DNA of 64,000 bases, from positions 434,001 to 498,000 of the forward strand of contig NZ_CP195121.1 of NCBI RefSeq assembly GCF_052057775.1, read 5' to 3'. The translations under genes and the position numbers were made by a program. Positions 1-9,112 of the stretch are shown piece after piece (the first letter of the stretch is position 1; every line of letters starts with the position of its first letter). The DNA is from Methanococcoides sp052057775. GTDB taxonomy: Archaea > Halobacteriota > Methanosarcinia > Methanosarcinales > Methanosarcinaceae. Under the pieces are notes generated by a model, which worked only from the letters and a program-made list of their open reading frames with translations, made no database searches and was not told the origin of the DNA.

Positions 1-1128
1 GGGAGCGCCTCCATAATATCAAGGAGTCTTGGTGCAAAGGATTACAAGCGTGCTGATATCGCACTTGGAAATGCCATATCTGCGATACTTGTACTTAGCG
101 CACTTGTCACGGTACTCGGAAGCATTTATATCACGCCCCTGCTGAAACTCTTCGGTGCTACTGATACGATCCTTCCTTTTGCATATGAATACACCAGGAT
201 CATCCTGTACGGCACCATTGTTTTTGCGTTCTCCATGACGGTGAACAACATCGTCCGTGCAGAGGGAAATGCAAAGGTTGCCATGCTGACGATGCTCATT
301 TCTGCAGGACTGAACATAATACTGGACCCCATATTCATATTCGGCCTTGATATGGGAATAGAAGGTGCTGCAATCGCTACCGTCATATCGCAGGCTGTCA
401 GCGCCATATACCTTGTGCACTATTTTACCAGCGGGATGAGCAGCCTGAACTTTCACCCAGGCGACCTCATGCCTCAACCCGATGTTTTCAGGGAGACCAT
501 TACCGTCGGAGCGTCCTCTTTCGCAAGAAGTGCATCCGGAAGCCTCATGGTAATTGTAATAAACAATGCACTGGCCATCTACGGCGGAGACATACCCATA
601 GCGGTCTTTGGTGTTGTAAACCGCCTGTTCATGTTCACATTCATGCCTATGATAGGAATAGTTCAGGGACTTCAGCCAATAGTGGGCTTCAACTATGGTG
701 CAAAGAACTTTGAAAGGGTTGTCAGCTCAACATCACTTGCCATCAAGATCACCACTGTGATATCAATGGCAGGATTCCTGTTACTTTTCCTGTTCCCTTC
801 CCAGATGTTCAGCATCTTTACCACAGACCAGCAACTGATAGAGGCAGGAAGATCTGCCACACGGATCATGGTGCTTGCATTACCATTCGTAGGTTTCCAG
901 ATCGTAGGGGCATCCATATACCAGACGCTGGGGAAGGCCAGACCCGCATTTTTCCTTTCAATAAGCAGGCAGGTCCTGTTCCTGATACCCCTTGTACTGA
1001 TACTTCCAAGGTTCTTCCAGCTGGAGGGGGTATGGATAGCTTTCCCTGTGTCCGATAGCCTTTCATTCCTCGTGACATTTGCAATGCTGGCAAGGGAATA
1101 CAACGCTTTCAAGGCCAACAATGCCTGA
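1..1128 (+). CDS. MATE family multidrug/Na+ efflux transporter (5' end cut off)
   Basis: The reading frame is open from the first base of the window, so the N-terminus is missing; 375 residues are visible. The product is strongly hydrophobic, with repeated blocks of membrane segments. MATE-like features are the opening stretch SIISRSLGAKDYKRAD and the second-half motif GLQPIVGFNYGAKNFERV, the two symmetrical loops of MatE domains. Such carriers export cationic drugs or metabolites in exchange for Na+ or H+. The gene ends in TGA and is followed by the 3' end of a convergent methyltransferase gene. Substrate cannot be told from sequence. Confidence 0.9.
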   Translation, partial: GSASIISRSLGAKDYKRADIALGNAISAILVLSALVTVLGSIYITPLLKLFGATDTILPFAYEYTRIILYGTIVFAFSMTVNNIVRAEGNAKVAMLTMLISAGLNIILDPIFIFGLDMGIEGAAIATVISQAVSAIYLVHYFTSGMSSLNFHPGDLMPQPDVFRETITVGASSFARSASGSLMVIVINNALAIYGGDIPIAVFGVVNRLFMFTFMPMIGIVQGLQPIVGFNYGAKNFERVVSSTSLAIKITTVISMAGFLLLFLFPSQMFSIFTTDQQLIEAGRSATRIMVLALPFVGFQIVGASIYQTLGKARPAFFLSISRQVLFLIPLVLILPRFFQLEGVWIAFPVSDSLSFLVTFAMLAREYNAFKANNA

Positions 1129-1176
1129 GCTGCCACAATTTCAGGAGAGTATACTGAGAATTAGCTACAGTATTTA

Positions 1177-2046
1177 TCACTGACTATTGTTGCCCAGATT
1201 ACTATTTTTGCTATTGTCCCACCACATCCTGACCCGTGTAGTCTCACCAAGATGCAGGATGGAACCATCTTCATTCTGAGGCAGGATCACACCCAGGTAT
1301 TCCCTCAGTATCTGCAATTTTTCGGGAGTGTATGCTCTGTAGTGAGGGATGTAATGTTGTACAGCCTCATCCAGTGAAGAGAAGGTCATGCTTCGTTCCA
1401 GCGGGAAAACGTTCATATTAGGATAGATCCCCATGTCGTAGAGAACGTTATACATGATGTTGCACTTGGGTGAACTGTGATATTCCTCTCCGTGAAGAGC
1501 GGGCCATATGGCGCGGTACTGTTCGTCCCAGGACGTTTCCCCTGCGAACCAGTAGACATAAACATGCCCACTGGAAACTGCCTGGATCTTCTCAAAAGCA
1601 TCCCTGATATCGGGAACGCTCAGTGAATAGGAAGCAATGACAACATCGAAGTCATCACCGATCTCTTCAGGACCGACGTCTTCCCAGCTTTTGTGTATGC
1701 ATTTGATGTTGTCGATGTTCATAGCATCGATATTTTCCTCCAGAACAGACATCATACCGTCAGAAGGTTCCACAGCAACCACTTCCCTGACACGCTCCGA
1801 AATAGGGATGGCAAGGGCGCCAGGTCCTGCACCAATGTCAAGAACACGTGAATCCGGTGTGAGCTCGATCTCCTTGAGGGTCTGCTCGACCCTTGCAGCA
1901 CCTTTGTTCCGGGACATTTCCCAGTATCTTCTGGCGCTTTCCTTGCTCTCCCAGATATCCACCTTTTCCGATGAGCCATTCACTTCGTTGTAAAGCCTCA
2001 TATGTTCTTTCCAAACTTCACTCCAGTCGATGTCTCTGATATCCAT
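1177..2046 (-). CDS. Class I SAM-dependent methyltransferase
   Basis: This 289-residue protein has the SAM-binding motif I VLDIGAGPGALAIPI near residue 70, an acidic motif II (VVAVEPSDGMM) and a motif IV region (FDVVIASYSLS). It is a cytosolic Rossmann-fold methyltransferase of unknown substrate. It stands alone between convergent MATE and the asd gene. There is no strong ribosome binding site ahead of the ATG, so it may be translated from a nearly leaderless transcript. The C-terminal part is not diagnostic. Confidence 0.8.
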   Translation of the reverse strand: MDIRDIDWSEVWKEHMRLYNEVNGSSEKVDIWESKESARRYWEMSRNKGAARVEQTLKEIELTPDSRVLDIGAGPGALAIPISERVREVVAVEPSDGMMSVLEENIDAMNIDNIKCIHKSWEDVGPEEIGDDFDVVIASYSLSVPDIRDAFEKIQAVSSGHVYVYWFAGETSWDEQYRAIWPALHGEEYHSSPKCNIMYNVLYDMGIYPNMNVFPLERSMTFSSLDEAVQHYIPHYRAYTPEKLQILREYLGVILPQNEDGSILHLGETTRVRMWWDNSKNSNLGNNSQ

Positions 2047-2207
2047 GAGAATGAGTAGGAAGTAACTTCAATAAAAGATTGTGCCTGAAAGATAATGAGA
2101 ACTTGCCGACAGTAAAATACAAAATAAAAAAGAGCGGAAGCAGGAAGTTAAATGAACTTCCTTTCCTTAGCACAAAGATAGATTATCAATGATCCAATGA
2201 ACTAAGA

Positions 2208-3200
2208 TCAGAGCTTTTCAGCGATCTGAACAGCGTTCAGGGCAGCGCCCTTGAGGATCTGGTCACCGCATACGAAGAACTCAAGACCGCGGTCACCGAA
2301 CACAAGGTTCTGCCTGATCCTGCCGACCTCAACATCATACTTTTTGGTAGCGGTCAGTGGCATCGGGTAAACATTGTTCTCTATGTCATCTCTTACTTCA
2401 ACACCCTCGACGTTGCTCAATAACTTTCTGGCATCCTCGGGAGAGATCGGCTTTTCGGTCTCGATAACGATGCTTTCACCGTGTACCCTCATGGTAGGGA
2501 TCCTCACACAGGTGCAGCTGATGGCCAGATCAGGTTCACCGAAGATCTTCCGGGTCTCCCAGACGACCTTCATTTCCTCACGGGTGTAATCGTTGTCCTG
2601 GAAGCTGTCGATGTGAGGGATGGTGTTAAATGGAATTGGATGTGCAAAGACCTTGTTCTTTACTTCCTTGCCGTCAAGGTAGTTCCGGGTCTCCTCTGTC
2701 AGTTCGCTCATACCGGCAGCCCCAGCTCCGCTGGTAGCCTGGTAGGTGCTGATGATCACCTTCTTGAGGCCATACTCCTTGTGGAGATTGTACAGCGGAA
2801 TTGCTGCAATTGCGGTCGTACAGTTAGGATTGGCAATGAGCTTTGAGTCACCGATGGCATCGGTATTGATCTCAGGGACCACCAGGGGCACTTCGTCATC
2901 ATACCTGAATGCGCTGCTGTTGTCGACCACGTAGCACCCTGCGTCTGTTGCCTTTGTGGCGTTCTCCTTGCTCCAGCCGCCGCTGATAGCAAAGAATGCG
3001 ATGTCAAGCTCTGAATAATCTGCAAAGTCTGCATTTTCAATAGTGATATCACCAAAAGGCGTCTCGATCGTCTTGCCTGCGCTTCTCTCTGATGCAAAAA
3101 GTCTCAGACTTTCCAGAGGGAAGTTCCTGTCATGAAGCACTTCGATAATTTCCCTGCCCACTGCACCAGTGGCACCCATAATTCCTACCTTGTAGCTCAT
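2208..3200 (-). CDS. asd: Aspartate-semialdehyde dehydrogenase
   Basis: The enzyme reduces aspartyl-4-phosphate to aspartate semialdehyde with NADPH, the branch point to lysine, threonine, methionine and, in methanogens, other products. The 330-residue protein begins with the nucleotide-binding loop GATGAVGREI, carries the catalytic cysteine in NPNCTTAIAA, and has the substrate-binding motif RIPTMRVHGES with the conserved histidine. Length and order match the bacterial-type Asd family. It is divergent from amt; the long spacer between them holds the promoters. Confidence 0.95.
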   Translation of the reverse strand: MSYKVGIMGATGAVGREIIEVLHDRNFPLESLRLFASERSAGKTIETPFGDITIENADFADYSELDIAFFAISGGWSKENATKATDAGCYVVDNSSAFRYDDEVPLVVPEINTDAIGDSKLIANPNCTTAIAAIPLYNLHKEYGLKKVIISTYQATSGAGAAGMSELTEETRNYLDGKEVKNKVFAHPIPFNTIPHIDSFQDNDYTREEMKVVWETRKIFGEPDLAISCTCVRIPTMRVHGESIVIETEKPISPEDARKLLSNVEGVEVRDDIENNVYPMPLTATKKYDVEVGRIRQNLVFGDRGLEFFVCGDQILKGAALNAVQIAEKL

Positions 3201-3572
3201 ATTGAATCATCCGTTGATCGCTGAGAGTCCATGAAAAACCCTGATCTGTATTAGCATTATTTGTCTCATGTGAACCTTGCCCGGAGAATATAGGAATATT
3301 CCGAATTTGGCGGCAATTCACTTCCGAATCTGGCTCTGTATATATCATACTTATAGAAATAGCCTGTCCTCGCGTCAACCGGTCAATCCGGGAAATGAGG
3401 AAAAATATGCCAAATGATGTCGAAAATAGACCATATATTAAGAAGATCAAATTAAGACATTGATATTAAAATATTTATTCTAAATGTAAATGGTAATTAA
3501 GTTTAAATATTATAAGATATACAGTAAGATTCCGTGTGCCTAATTGGATCGAAGGTACAGGAGCTACAACAA
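3201..3572. promoter_or_regulatory. Divergent asd/amt intergenic region with repeats
   Basis: This 372-base non-coding spacer separates divergent asd and amt. Near asd it holds a perfect 10-base palindrome (GGAATATTCC at 3293-3302) and a near-perfect 12-base direct repeat (TTCCGAATYTGG at 3299-3310 and 3322-3333, 23 bases apart). The amt-proximal half is very A+T rich, with TATA-like strings around 3467-3478 and 3502-3512. An AGGAG ribosome binding site lies at 3559-3563. A nitrogen regulator site is plausible because amt-glnK follows, but I find no exact published-type NrpR operator. Confidence 0.5.
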
Positions 3573-3596
3573 ATGAACAATTCAAAAAAAGTATAG

Positions 3597-4997
3597 ATGA
3601 ATCGTGCTTGCTTGATGTTGCTGGCACTTTTCGTCATATTTATAGCAACCACTTTAAATGCATCCGCTGCAACAGTGGATGAGAACACGCAGGCAATTGC
3701 TGATCTGGAAACAGCACTTACATTTATCTGGCTGCTTGTTTCAGGAGCAATAGTATTCCTGATGCACGCAGGATTCTCGCTGGTAGAGGTCGGACTTACA
3801 AGATCCAAGAACACTGCCAACATTCTCATGAAGAACTTCATGACCATATGTCTTGGTATCCTGGTCTACTGGGCAGTGGGATGGGGCATCATGTATGGTG
3901 CCGATGCAGCAGGGTTGATAGGCATCGACCAGTTCTTCCTCAAGGGAGCTGACAACGCACTCTGGAACAGCTGGTGGTTCCAGATGGTGTTCGCAGCAAC
4001 CGGCGCGACCATTGTATCAGGAGCAATGGCAGAGAGGACCGATCTGAAAGCTTACCTGCTATACACAATTGCACTTGTAGCATTCATCTACCCGGTATAC
4101 GGGCACTGGGTCTGGAGCGGTGCGGACAGGGCACTTCTTGCAGGTGCTGAAAGCCCCATCGTAAAATTCGTTGGTATCGGATTCCACGACTTCGCAGGAT
4201 CAGGAGTTGTACACTCAATCGGAGGTTATGCCGCCCTTGCAGGAGTACTTCTTGTAGGCCCGAGGATAGGAAAGTTCAGGAACGGAAAGCCGGTGGCAAT
4301 TCCGGGTCACAACCTGACATTCGCATTCCTGGGAACCCTCATCCTAGCATTCGGATGGATAGGTTTCAACGGAGGAAGTACACTTGACGGCAATGATGCA
4401 TACATGAACCTGGTGATAGCAAACACATTCATATCAGCCGCTGCAGGTGCAGTGACCGTGATGCTGATCACCTGGATAAAAACCGGTAAGCCGGACCCTT
4501 CACTTACCGCCAACGGACTTCTCGCAGGTCTTGTGGCAATTACGGCACCATGCGGTTCAGTTAATAATTGGGCAGCACTGGTGATCGGACTGGTAGGAGG
4601 TATTATTGTCTACAAGGGAGTAATGTTCAATGAGACATTCCTGAAGGTGGATGACCCGGTAGGTGCAATTGCAGTGCATGGTTACACAGGTAGCTGGGGA
4701 CTGCTGGCAGTGGGCATCTTCTCAATAGGAATGGGCAACGGGATCCTTTCAGACGCAGCATATGCAGCAGAAGGAGCCGGACTCATCTACGGAGGATATG
4801 GACAGTTCGTCATCCAGTTCATTGGCATGGTCCTGAGCATCGTATGGGGATTCGGGATCTCCTACATAGTATTCAAGATAATTGATGCCACAATTGGACT
4901 TCGTGTGTCCGAAGAAGATGAAATAGCCGGTCTTGACAGAGCAGAACACGGCATCAGGGCATATCCTGAATATGTACTTAGCAGAGAGGAGGCATAA
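3597..4997 (+). CDS. amt: Ammonium transporter, possible amber-containing N-terminal extension
   Basis: Amt channels conduct ammonia/ammonium across the membrane. The 466-residue product starts with a signal peptide ending near ASAA, then about 11 membrane segments. Both pore histidines are present, in SGVVHSIGGYAAL and AIAVHGYTGSWGLL. The gene is followed one base later by the PII gene, a standard pair in which GlnK blocks Amt when ammonium is plentiful. The ATG at 3597 has no ribosome binding site. An ATG at 3573 does have one (AGGAG, spacer 9), lies in the same frame, and is separated from this start by a TAG codon at 3594-3596. The true start may be 3573 with TAG decoded. Confidence 0.95.
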   Translation: MNRACLMLLALFVIFIATTLNASAATVDENTQAIADLETALTFIWLLVSGAIVFLMHAGFSLVEVGLTRSKNTANILMKNFMTICLGILVYWAVGWGIMYGADAAGLIGIDQFFLKGADNALWNSWWFQMVFAATGATIVSGAMAERTDLKAYLLYTIALVAFIYPVYGHWVWSGADRALLAGAESPIVKFVGIGFHDFAGSGVVHSIGGYAALAGVLLVGPRIGKFRNGKPVAIPGHNLTFAFLGTLILAFGWIGFNGGSTLDGNDAYMNLVIANTFISAAAGAVTVMLITWIKTGKPDPSLTANGLLAGLVAITAPCGSVNNWAALVIGLVGGIIVYKGVMFNETFLKVDDPVGAIAVHGYTGSWGLLAVGIFSIGMGNGILSDAAYAAEGAGLIYGGYGQFVIQFIGMVLSIVWGFGISYIVFKIIDATIGLRVSEEDEIAGLDRAEHGIRAYPEYVLSREEA

Positions 4998-4998
4998 T

Positions 4999-5340
4999 AT
5001 GATGCAGAAGATTGAAGCGATCATACGACCCACAAAGATCCATGATGTAAAAGCCGCACTCGAGAATGCGAAGTTCGAGAGTATGACAATTACGGATGTT
5101 ACCGGACGTGGGAAACAGAGAGGTATGGTCCACCAATGGAGAGGACGCGAATATTGCGTCGACCTGATACCCAAGATCAAGATCGAGATCGTAGTTCCGG
5201 AATCAAAGGTCGATGAAGTGGTCGATATCATTATGGAGAACGCTTCAACCGGAGAAGTTGGTGACGGGAAGATCTTCATCTATCCGGTCGAGAAAGTTAT
5301 CCGGATACGCACAGGAGAAACAGACGGGGACGCACTCTGA
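4999..5340 (+). CDS. glnK: Nitrogen regulatory protein PII (GlnK type)
   Basis: A 113-residue PII trimer-forming signal protein that binds ATP/ADP and 2-oxoglutarate and gates the Amt channel. Visible family features are the T-loop with tyrosine (RGREYCVDL), the GDGKIFIYPV B-loop and the C-terminal VIRIRTGETD signature. The start is chosen at ATG 4999 because GAGGAGG lies just upstream, inside the end of amt; a longer in-frame reading from 4933 overlaps amt and adds sequence foreign to PII. The amt-glnK linkage indicates co-transcription and nitrogen control. Confidence 0.95.
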   Translation: MMQKIEAIIRPTKIHDVKAALENAKFESMTITDVTGRGKQRGMVHQWRGREYCVDLIPKIKIEIVVPESKVDEVVDIIMENASTGEVGDGKIFIYPVEKVIRIRTGETDGDAL

Positions 5341-5489
5341 AGTGCACCTCGATCCTCATTTTTTACTTCCTATCCATTCCTTCACATTCCTTTTCTTTTT
5401 TCAGATCTTATCTCACCTTACCATAAGCTCAATTTTCAGACCCTGCAAAAATCCGTGCATTTAATTATCATCAGGACATTTTACCCCCC

Positions 5490-7037
5490 ATGAAACTAAT
5501 GAAAAGACCACTTCTTCTGATGATACTGGACGGATGGGGATATTCCCCTGAAGACAAAGGTAATGCCATCGCCCTGGCAGACACCGGCAACCTTGACAGG
5601 CTGGTGGAAGAATATCCGGATACCTTGCTCGATGCGTCCGGAGAGGCCGTAGGACTTCCGGAAGGGCAGATGGGAAATTCTGAAGTGGGCCACCTGAACA
5701 TCGGAGCAGGTCGTGTCGTATACCAGGACCTGACCCGTATCAACAGGGATATTGCCAACGGCGACTTCTTTAAGAACCCGGTATTGCTGGAAGCCATCAA
5801 CAATGCAAAGGAAAAGGGTTCAGACCTCCACCTGATGGGACTGTTCTCTTACGGCGGCGTGCACAGCCACATGAACCACATGCGTGCACTCATCGAGTTT
5901 GCGAAGAGCGAGGGACTTGACAGGATATACATACATGCATTCCTTGACGGCAGGGATGTACCTCCAAGAGCAGCCCTTGAGGACATGAAAGAGCACGTTA
6001 AGTTCTGCGGATCAACAGGATGTGCAAAGACAGCAACTGTTTCAGGCAGGTACTATGCAATGGACAGGGACAAACGCTGGGAACGCACACAGGCAGCTTA
6101 TGATGCACTCACTCAGGGAATCGGGTTCAAAGCCAATGACCCGGTATCTGCAGTCTCAGATGGCTACGAAAGAGGTGAGGATGACGAGTTCATCAAACCT
6201 ACGGTAATTGTCGATGAGAACGGAGAACCTGTTGCCACTGTAAAGGACAACGATTCCGTGATCTTCTTTAACTTCAGGCCTGACCGTGCAAGGCAGCTGA
6301 CATACGCTTTTGTTAACGACGATTTTGAAGGATTCGAACGCAAGGTCCTTCCTGCTGTCCATTATGTCTGTATGACCGAATACGATGAGAATCTAACCAT
6401 ACCCATCGCATTCCCTCCTGAGGAGCTCAGGAACACACTGGGAGAGGTGCTCAGCAAGGCAGGTATCAGGCAGTTGCGCATTGCAGAGACCGAGAAGTAT
6501 GCCCATGTGACCTTCTTCTTCAACGGAGGGGTGGAAAAGCAGAACGAAGGCGAGGAAAGATGTCTTATACCCTCCCCGAAGGTCGCCACCTATGACCTCA
6601 AACCCGAGATGAGCGCATACGAGGTCACCGAGGAGCTTATCAAAAGGATCGATTCCGATGCCTATGATGTGATCATACTCAATCTGGCGAACATGGACAT
6701 GGTAGGTCACAGCGGAATAATGGAAGCTGCCATCAAAGCAGTGGAAGTTGTTGACGATTGTGTCGGAAAGATAGTCGGGCACCTGCTGAAAAAAGGTGGA
6801 GAGGCCATGATCATGGCAGACCATGGGAATGCTGAAAAGATGATCGATTACTGCACACCGGAAGGATGTGTCCACACTGCGCACACAAGCAACCCGGTCC
6901 GCTTTGTGTACGTAACAGAAGACAGAGGGATCTCACTCTCAAAAGGAAGCCTTCCGGATGTATCACCAACCATTCTGGAAGTCCTGGGAATAGAGCAACC
7001 AGAAGAGATGACCGGTCATTCCCTGATAGAAAGATAA
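5490..7037 (+). CDS. gpmI: 2,3-bisphosphoglycerate-independent phosphoglycerate mutase
   Basis: This enzyme interconverts 3- and 2-phosphoglycerate in glycolysis and gluconeogenesis. The 515 residues match the bacterial-type iPGM, longer than archaeal ApgM. Metal-binding motifs appear at both ends (MILDGWGYS near residue 10 and MADHGNAEKM near 445) with the phosphorylated serine in MGNSEVGHLNIGAGR near residue 65. The alkaline-phosphatase-like core is interrupted by the usual phosphotransferase domain. It is a single gene, convergent with fen, with a short inverted repeat between the two stops. Confidence 0.95.
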   Translation: MKLMKRPLLLMILDGWGYSPEDKGNAIALADTGNLDRLVEEYPDTLLDASGEAVGLPEGQMGNSEVGHLNIGAGRVVYQDLTRINRDIANGDFFKNPVLLEAINNAKEKGSDLHLMGLFSYGGVHSHMNHMRALIEFAKSEGLDRIYIHAFLDGRDVPPRAALEDMKEHVKFCGSTGCAKTATVSGRYYAMDRDKRWERTQAAYDALTQGIGFKANDPVSAVSDGYERGEDDEFIKPTVIVDENGEPVATVKDNDSVIFFNFRPDRARQLTYAFVNDDFEGFERKVLPAVHYVCMTEYDENLTIPIAFPPEELRNTLGEVLSKAGIRQLRIAETEKYAHVTFFFNGGVEKQNEGEERCLIPSPKVATYDLKPEMSAYEVTEELIKRIDSDAYDVIILNLANMDMVGHSGIMEAAIKAVEVVDDCVGKIVGHLLKKGGEAMIMADHGNAEKMIDYCTPEGCVHTAHTSNPVRFVYVTEDRGISLSKGSLPDVSPTILEVLGIEQPEEMTGHSLIER

Positions 7038-7050
7038 AAAGATTAAAAAT

Positions 7051-7067
7051 GGGCAGGCACCTGCCAT
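7051..7067. terminator. Short hairpin between convergent gpmI and fen
   Basis: GGCAG and CTGCC flank a four-base loop at 7052-7065, in the 37-base gap between two convergent stop codons. Position and symmetry suggest a bidirectional terminator, but there is no long T-run on either side and the stem is short. Confidence 0.35.
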
Positions 7068-7074
7068 TCTTCGA

Positions 7075-8091
7075 TCAGAACCACTGGTCAAGGGTGCTCT
7101 GTCCGCCACCCATGTTCGCTTCAAGACGGTCGAGGGCCTTATTGACCCTGTCCTCAGAGAAATCGTGACCTTTGCAGAGGAAAGCAATTACTCCTGCACG
7201 GTCCGGTTTCCTCCATTTCAGTTCATAATCGTCGGTCACCGGCGGGTTCATGAAGAATTCCTTTTTAGATCCTAGGTCCTCGATCTCCTTTCCTGTCTCA
7301 GAGAGGACCTTTTCGATGCTTCCATGTTCCTTCACGAGCTTTAATGCCCTTTTCGGGCCGATGTTCTCAAGCCCGGGATTGTAATCAGTACCGATACACA
7401 TGGCAATATCGATAAGCTGTGAACGGGTCACATCAAGTTCTTCAAGGCTTTCCTCAAGGGAGATCATCTCCGGCTTCACATCCACATAGATATTCTTGCG
7501 TGGAAGCTTTCTCTTGCCGGTTATCGTTAAGTTCCGTATTACATAAGGTGCGCCGAAAAGGAGAGAATCATAATCCTGGGAACCGATATAATCAGCATCA
7601 CCCTTACGCACCATATAGGCAGCCTGAGCCTCTCCTTCGGAGGGAGCCCTCACATAAGGGATACCCATCAGCTCAATAAGCCTGATCGAGTCCTCGATGA
7701 TCTCTTTCGTCACCTTTGATGAGGCCTGTGCATACTTGTACGCTTCTTCCTCCAGACCCTGTGCCTTTGCATCCTCCCATTTTGCACTGGCATTCTCACG
7801 TATCTCATGGCGCTTCTCAAGGGTCCCGGATTTGAACTCAGGGGGTTTGCCGTCAAAAACGAATACCGGCCTGACACCACTTTCGACAAGGTTTGTGAAC
7901 CTGTAGAGAATACCTGAAAGATGGGATGTCACCTGCCCATTCGAATCCTTCAAAGGAGTACCGTCACGCTGACGTATTATGCTCAAAAACTGGTAAAGCG
8001 TGTTATAGGCATCGATAGCCACGACCTTGTTCGAAAGCTCAGCTATCTCAACCGTGTGTTTCTGAAGCAGATCACCAATATCCGTGCCCAT
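7075..8091 (-). CDS. fen: Flap endonuclease 1
   Basis: FEN1 removes 5' flaps during Okazaki-fragment maturation and long-patch repair. The 338-residue protein has the XPG-N domain starting MGTDIGDLL with acidic residues in VFDGKPPEFK, the XPG-I domain with the metal cluster SEGEAQAAYMVRKGDADY and SQDYDSLLFG, and a helix-hairpin-helix with DYNPGLENIGPKRAL. The last eight residues QSTLDQWF form a PCNA-interacting motif, so the protein should dock on the sliding clamp. Size and order are normal for archaea. Confidence 0.97.
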   Translation of the reverse strand: MGTDIGDLLQKHTVEIAELSNKVVAIDAYNTLYQFLSIIRQRDGTPLKDSNGQVTSHLSGILYRFTNLVESGVRPVFVFDGKPPEFKSGTLEKRHEIRENASAKWEDAKAQGLEEEAYKYAQASSKVTKEIIEDSIRLIELMGIPYVRAPSEGEAQAAYMVRKGDADYIGSQDYDSLLFGAPYVIRNLTITGKRKLPRKNIYVDVKPEMISLEESLEELDVTRSQLIDIAMCIGTDYNPGLENIGPKRALKLVKEHGSIEKVLSETGKEIEDLGSKKEFFMNPPVTDDYELKWRKPDRAGVIAFLCKGHDFSEDRVNKALDRLEANMGGGQSTLDQWF

Positions 8092-8114
8092 GTTACTCTG
8101 GAATAAAAAAGAGA

Positions 8115-8429
8115 TCAGTTGTGTCCTGAGATATCCTCGTTGATATTGATCCGCACATCGATCACGGAATCATCATGTGCATTGATCTTGCCAACCTTAA
8201 TGATATTGCCCACACGATCAAAGATCGTTGTCTTCGTTACTTCCACCTGATGTATGTCATCACCATTACCGTTCTTGTGTATGATCAATAGCTCCTGACC
8301 ACAAACAGGACCCTTTCCAACCTTGGATACAAGATTCTTGACAACCTGCTCAAACTCAGAGTATATCAGGATCTCTGAATATTTCCCAGCTTTCTTGATT
8401 ATACCGATCGGTTCTAAATTAATGCGCAT
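8115..8429 (-). CDS. Conserved hypothetical protein, distantly TrmO/TsaA-like N-terminus
   Basis: A 104-residue protein I do not firmly recognise. Its opening (INLEPIGIIKK, then YSEILIYSEFEQVVKNL and ELLIIHKNG) resembles the first strands of the TrmO/TsaA barrel, which methylates a tRNA base using SAM, but the protein is shorter and lacks the later conserved part. The C-terminus is acidic and polar. It sits 23 bases from the start of fen and reads in the same direction, so the two could be co-transcribed. A TATA-like TTTATAAGG lies on this strand near 8490. Function unknown. Confidence 0.65.
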   Translation of the reverse strand: MRINLEPIGIIKKAGKYSEILIYSEFEQVVKNLVSKVGKGPVCGQELLIIHKNGNGDDIHQVEVTKTTIFDRVGNIIKVGKINAHDDSVIDVRININEDISGHN

Positions 8430-8657
8430 GTACGCAGTCCCCTGTAAAGTAACAGTTCATGAATATAATAGGAAAGTCTTTCGACCTTATAAAGACAACA
8501 TAATACGGCCACATTAATATGCTTTTCGGCATCTGTCGATTTTCAACCCGGTTGATAGCATTTCTGGTCAGACCAACATCAGATTGGAAACAGAGAGAAA
8601 TGCAGGAACATAGGTGAAAAAAGAAGGCATGAAGAAAGAGAAGAATAAAACGGGAAA

Positions 8658-8984
8658 TCAGCGATATGTTCTCCTGTTCATTACATCCATTGCCTCATCA
8701 ACTACAGTGATAACCTCGTTCATCTTCTTGTCCATTGAACTTTCAATGCTCTGCACATTTATGCGAAGAGAACGCTCTTTTTCATCCAGTGCCTTTTCTA
8801 TCTTGCGGAGCCTTATATCCGCAGAGAGAATCATAGCAGCCAGTGCACCAACCATTACAATAGCGGCTAATATGATCAAAGAATTCGCCGGACTATACTT
8901 GAACCTACCCAACCACTCATAGGTAAGGACAAAGGACGATACAACCATCACAAGTGAAAATACAATGTCCCGGGTATCCATCAT
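8658..8984 (-). CDS. Small membrane protein with coiled-coil tail
   Basis: A 108-residue protein with two predicted membrane segments (residues about 8-23 and 35-56) followed by a charged, heptad-rich helix with many Lys, Glu, Arg and hydrophobic positions. Start 8984 (ATGATG) is chosen because GAGGT lies seven to eight bases upstream; a start 30 bases earlier would skip that site. No family recognised. It is divergent from the presenilin homologue gene. Confidence 0.6.
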   Translation of the reverse strand: MMDTRDIVFSLVMVVSSFVLTYEWLGRFKYSPANSLIILAAIVMVGALAAMILSADIRLRKIEKALDEKERSLRINVQSIESSMDKKMNEVITVVDEAMDVMNRRTYR

Positions 8985-9112
8985 TTTTACCTCATTTACA
9001 AATACTTGCAGCAATATTATGCTGATGATACTATTAAACTCTTACATACTATTAAATACTGTGCAGATATTTAGATTTTCGGAGAAGTTTAGATATAAAG
9101 GGAGTATTTATC

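Noticed and set aside
3130..3450. A minus-strand open frame overlapping the start of asd.
   Set aside because: It is out of frame with asd, lacks family resemblance, and lies in the promoter region.
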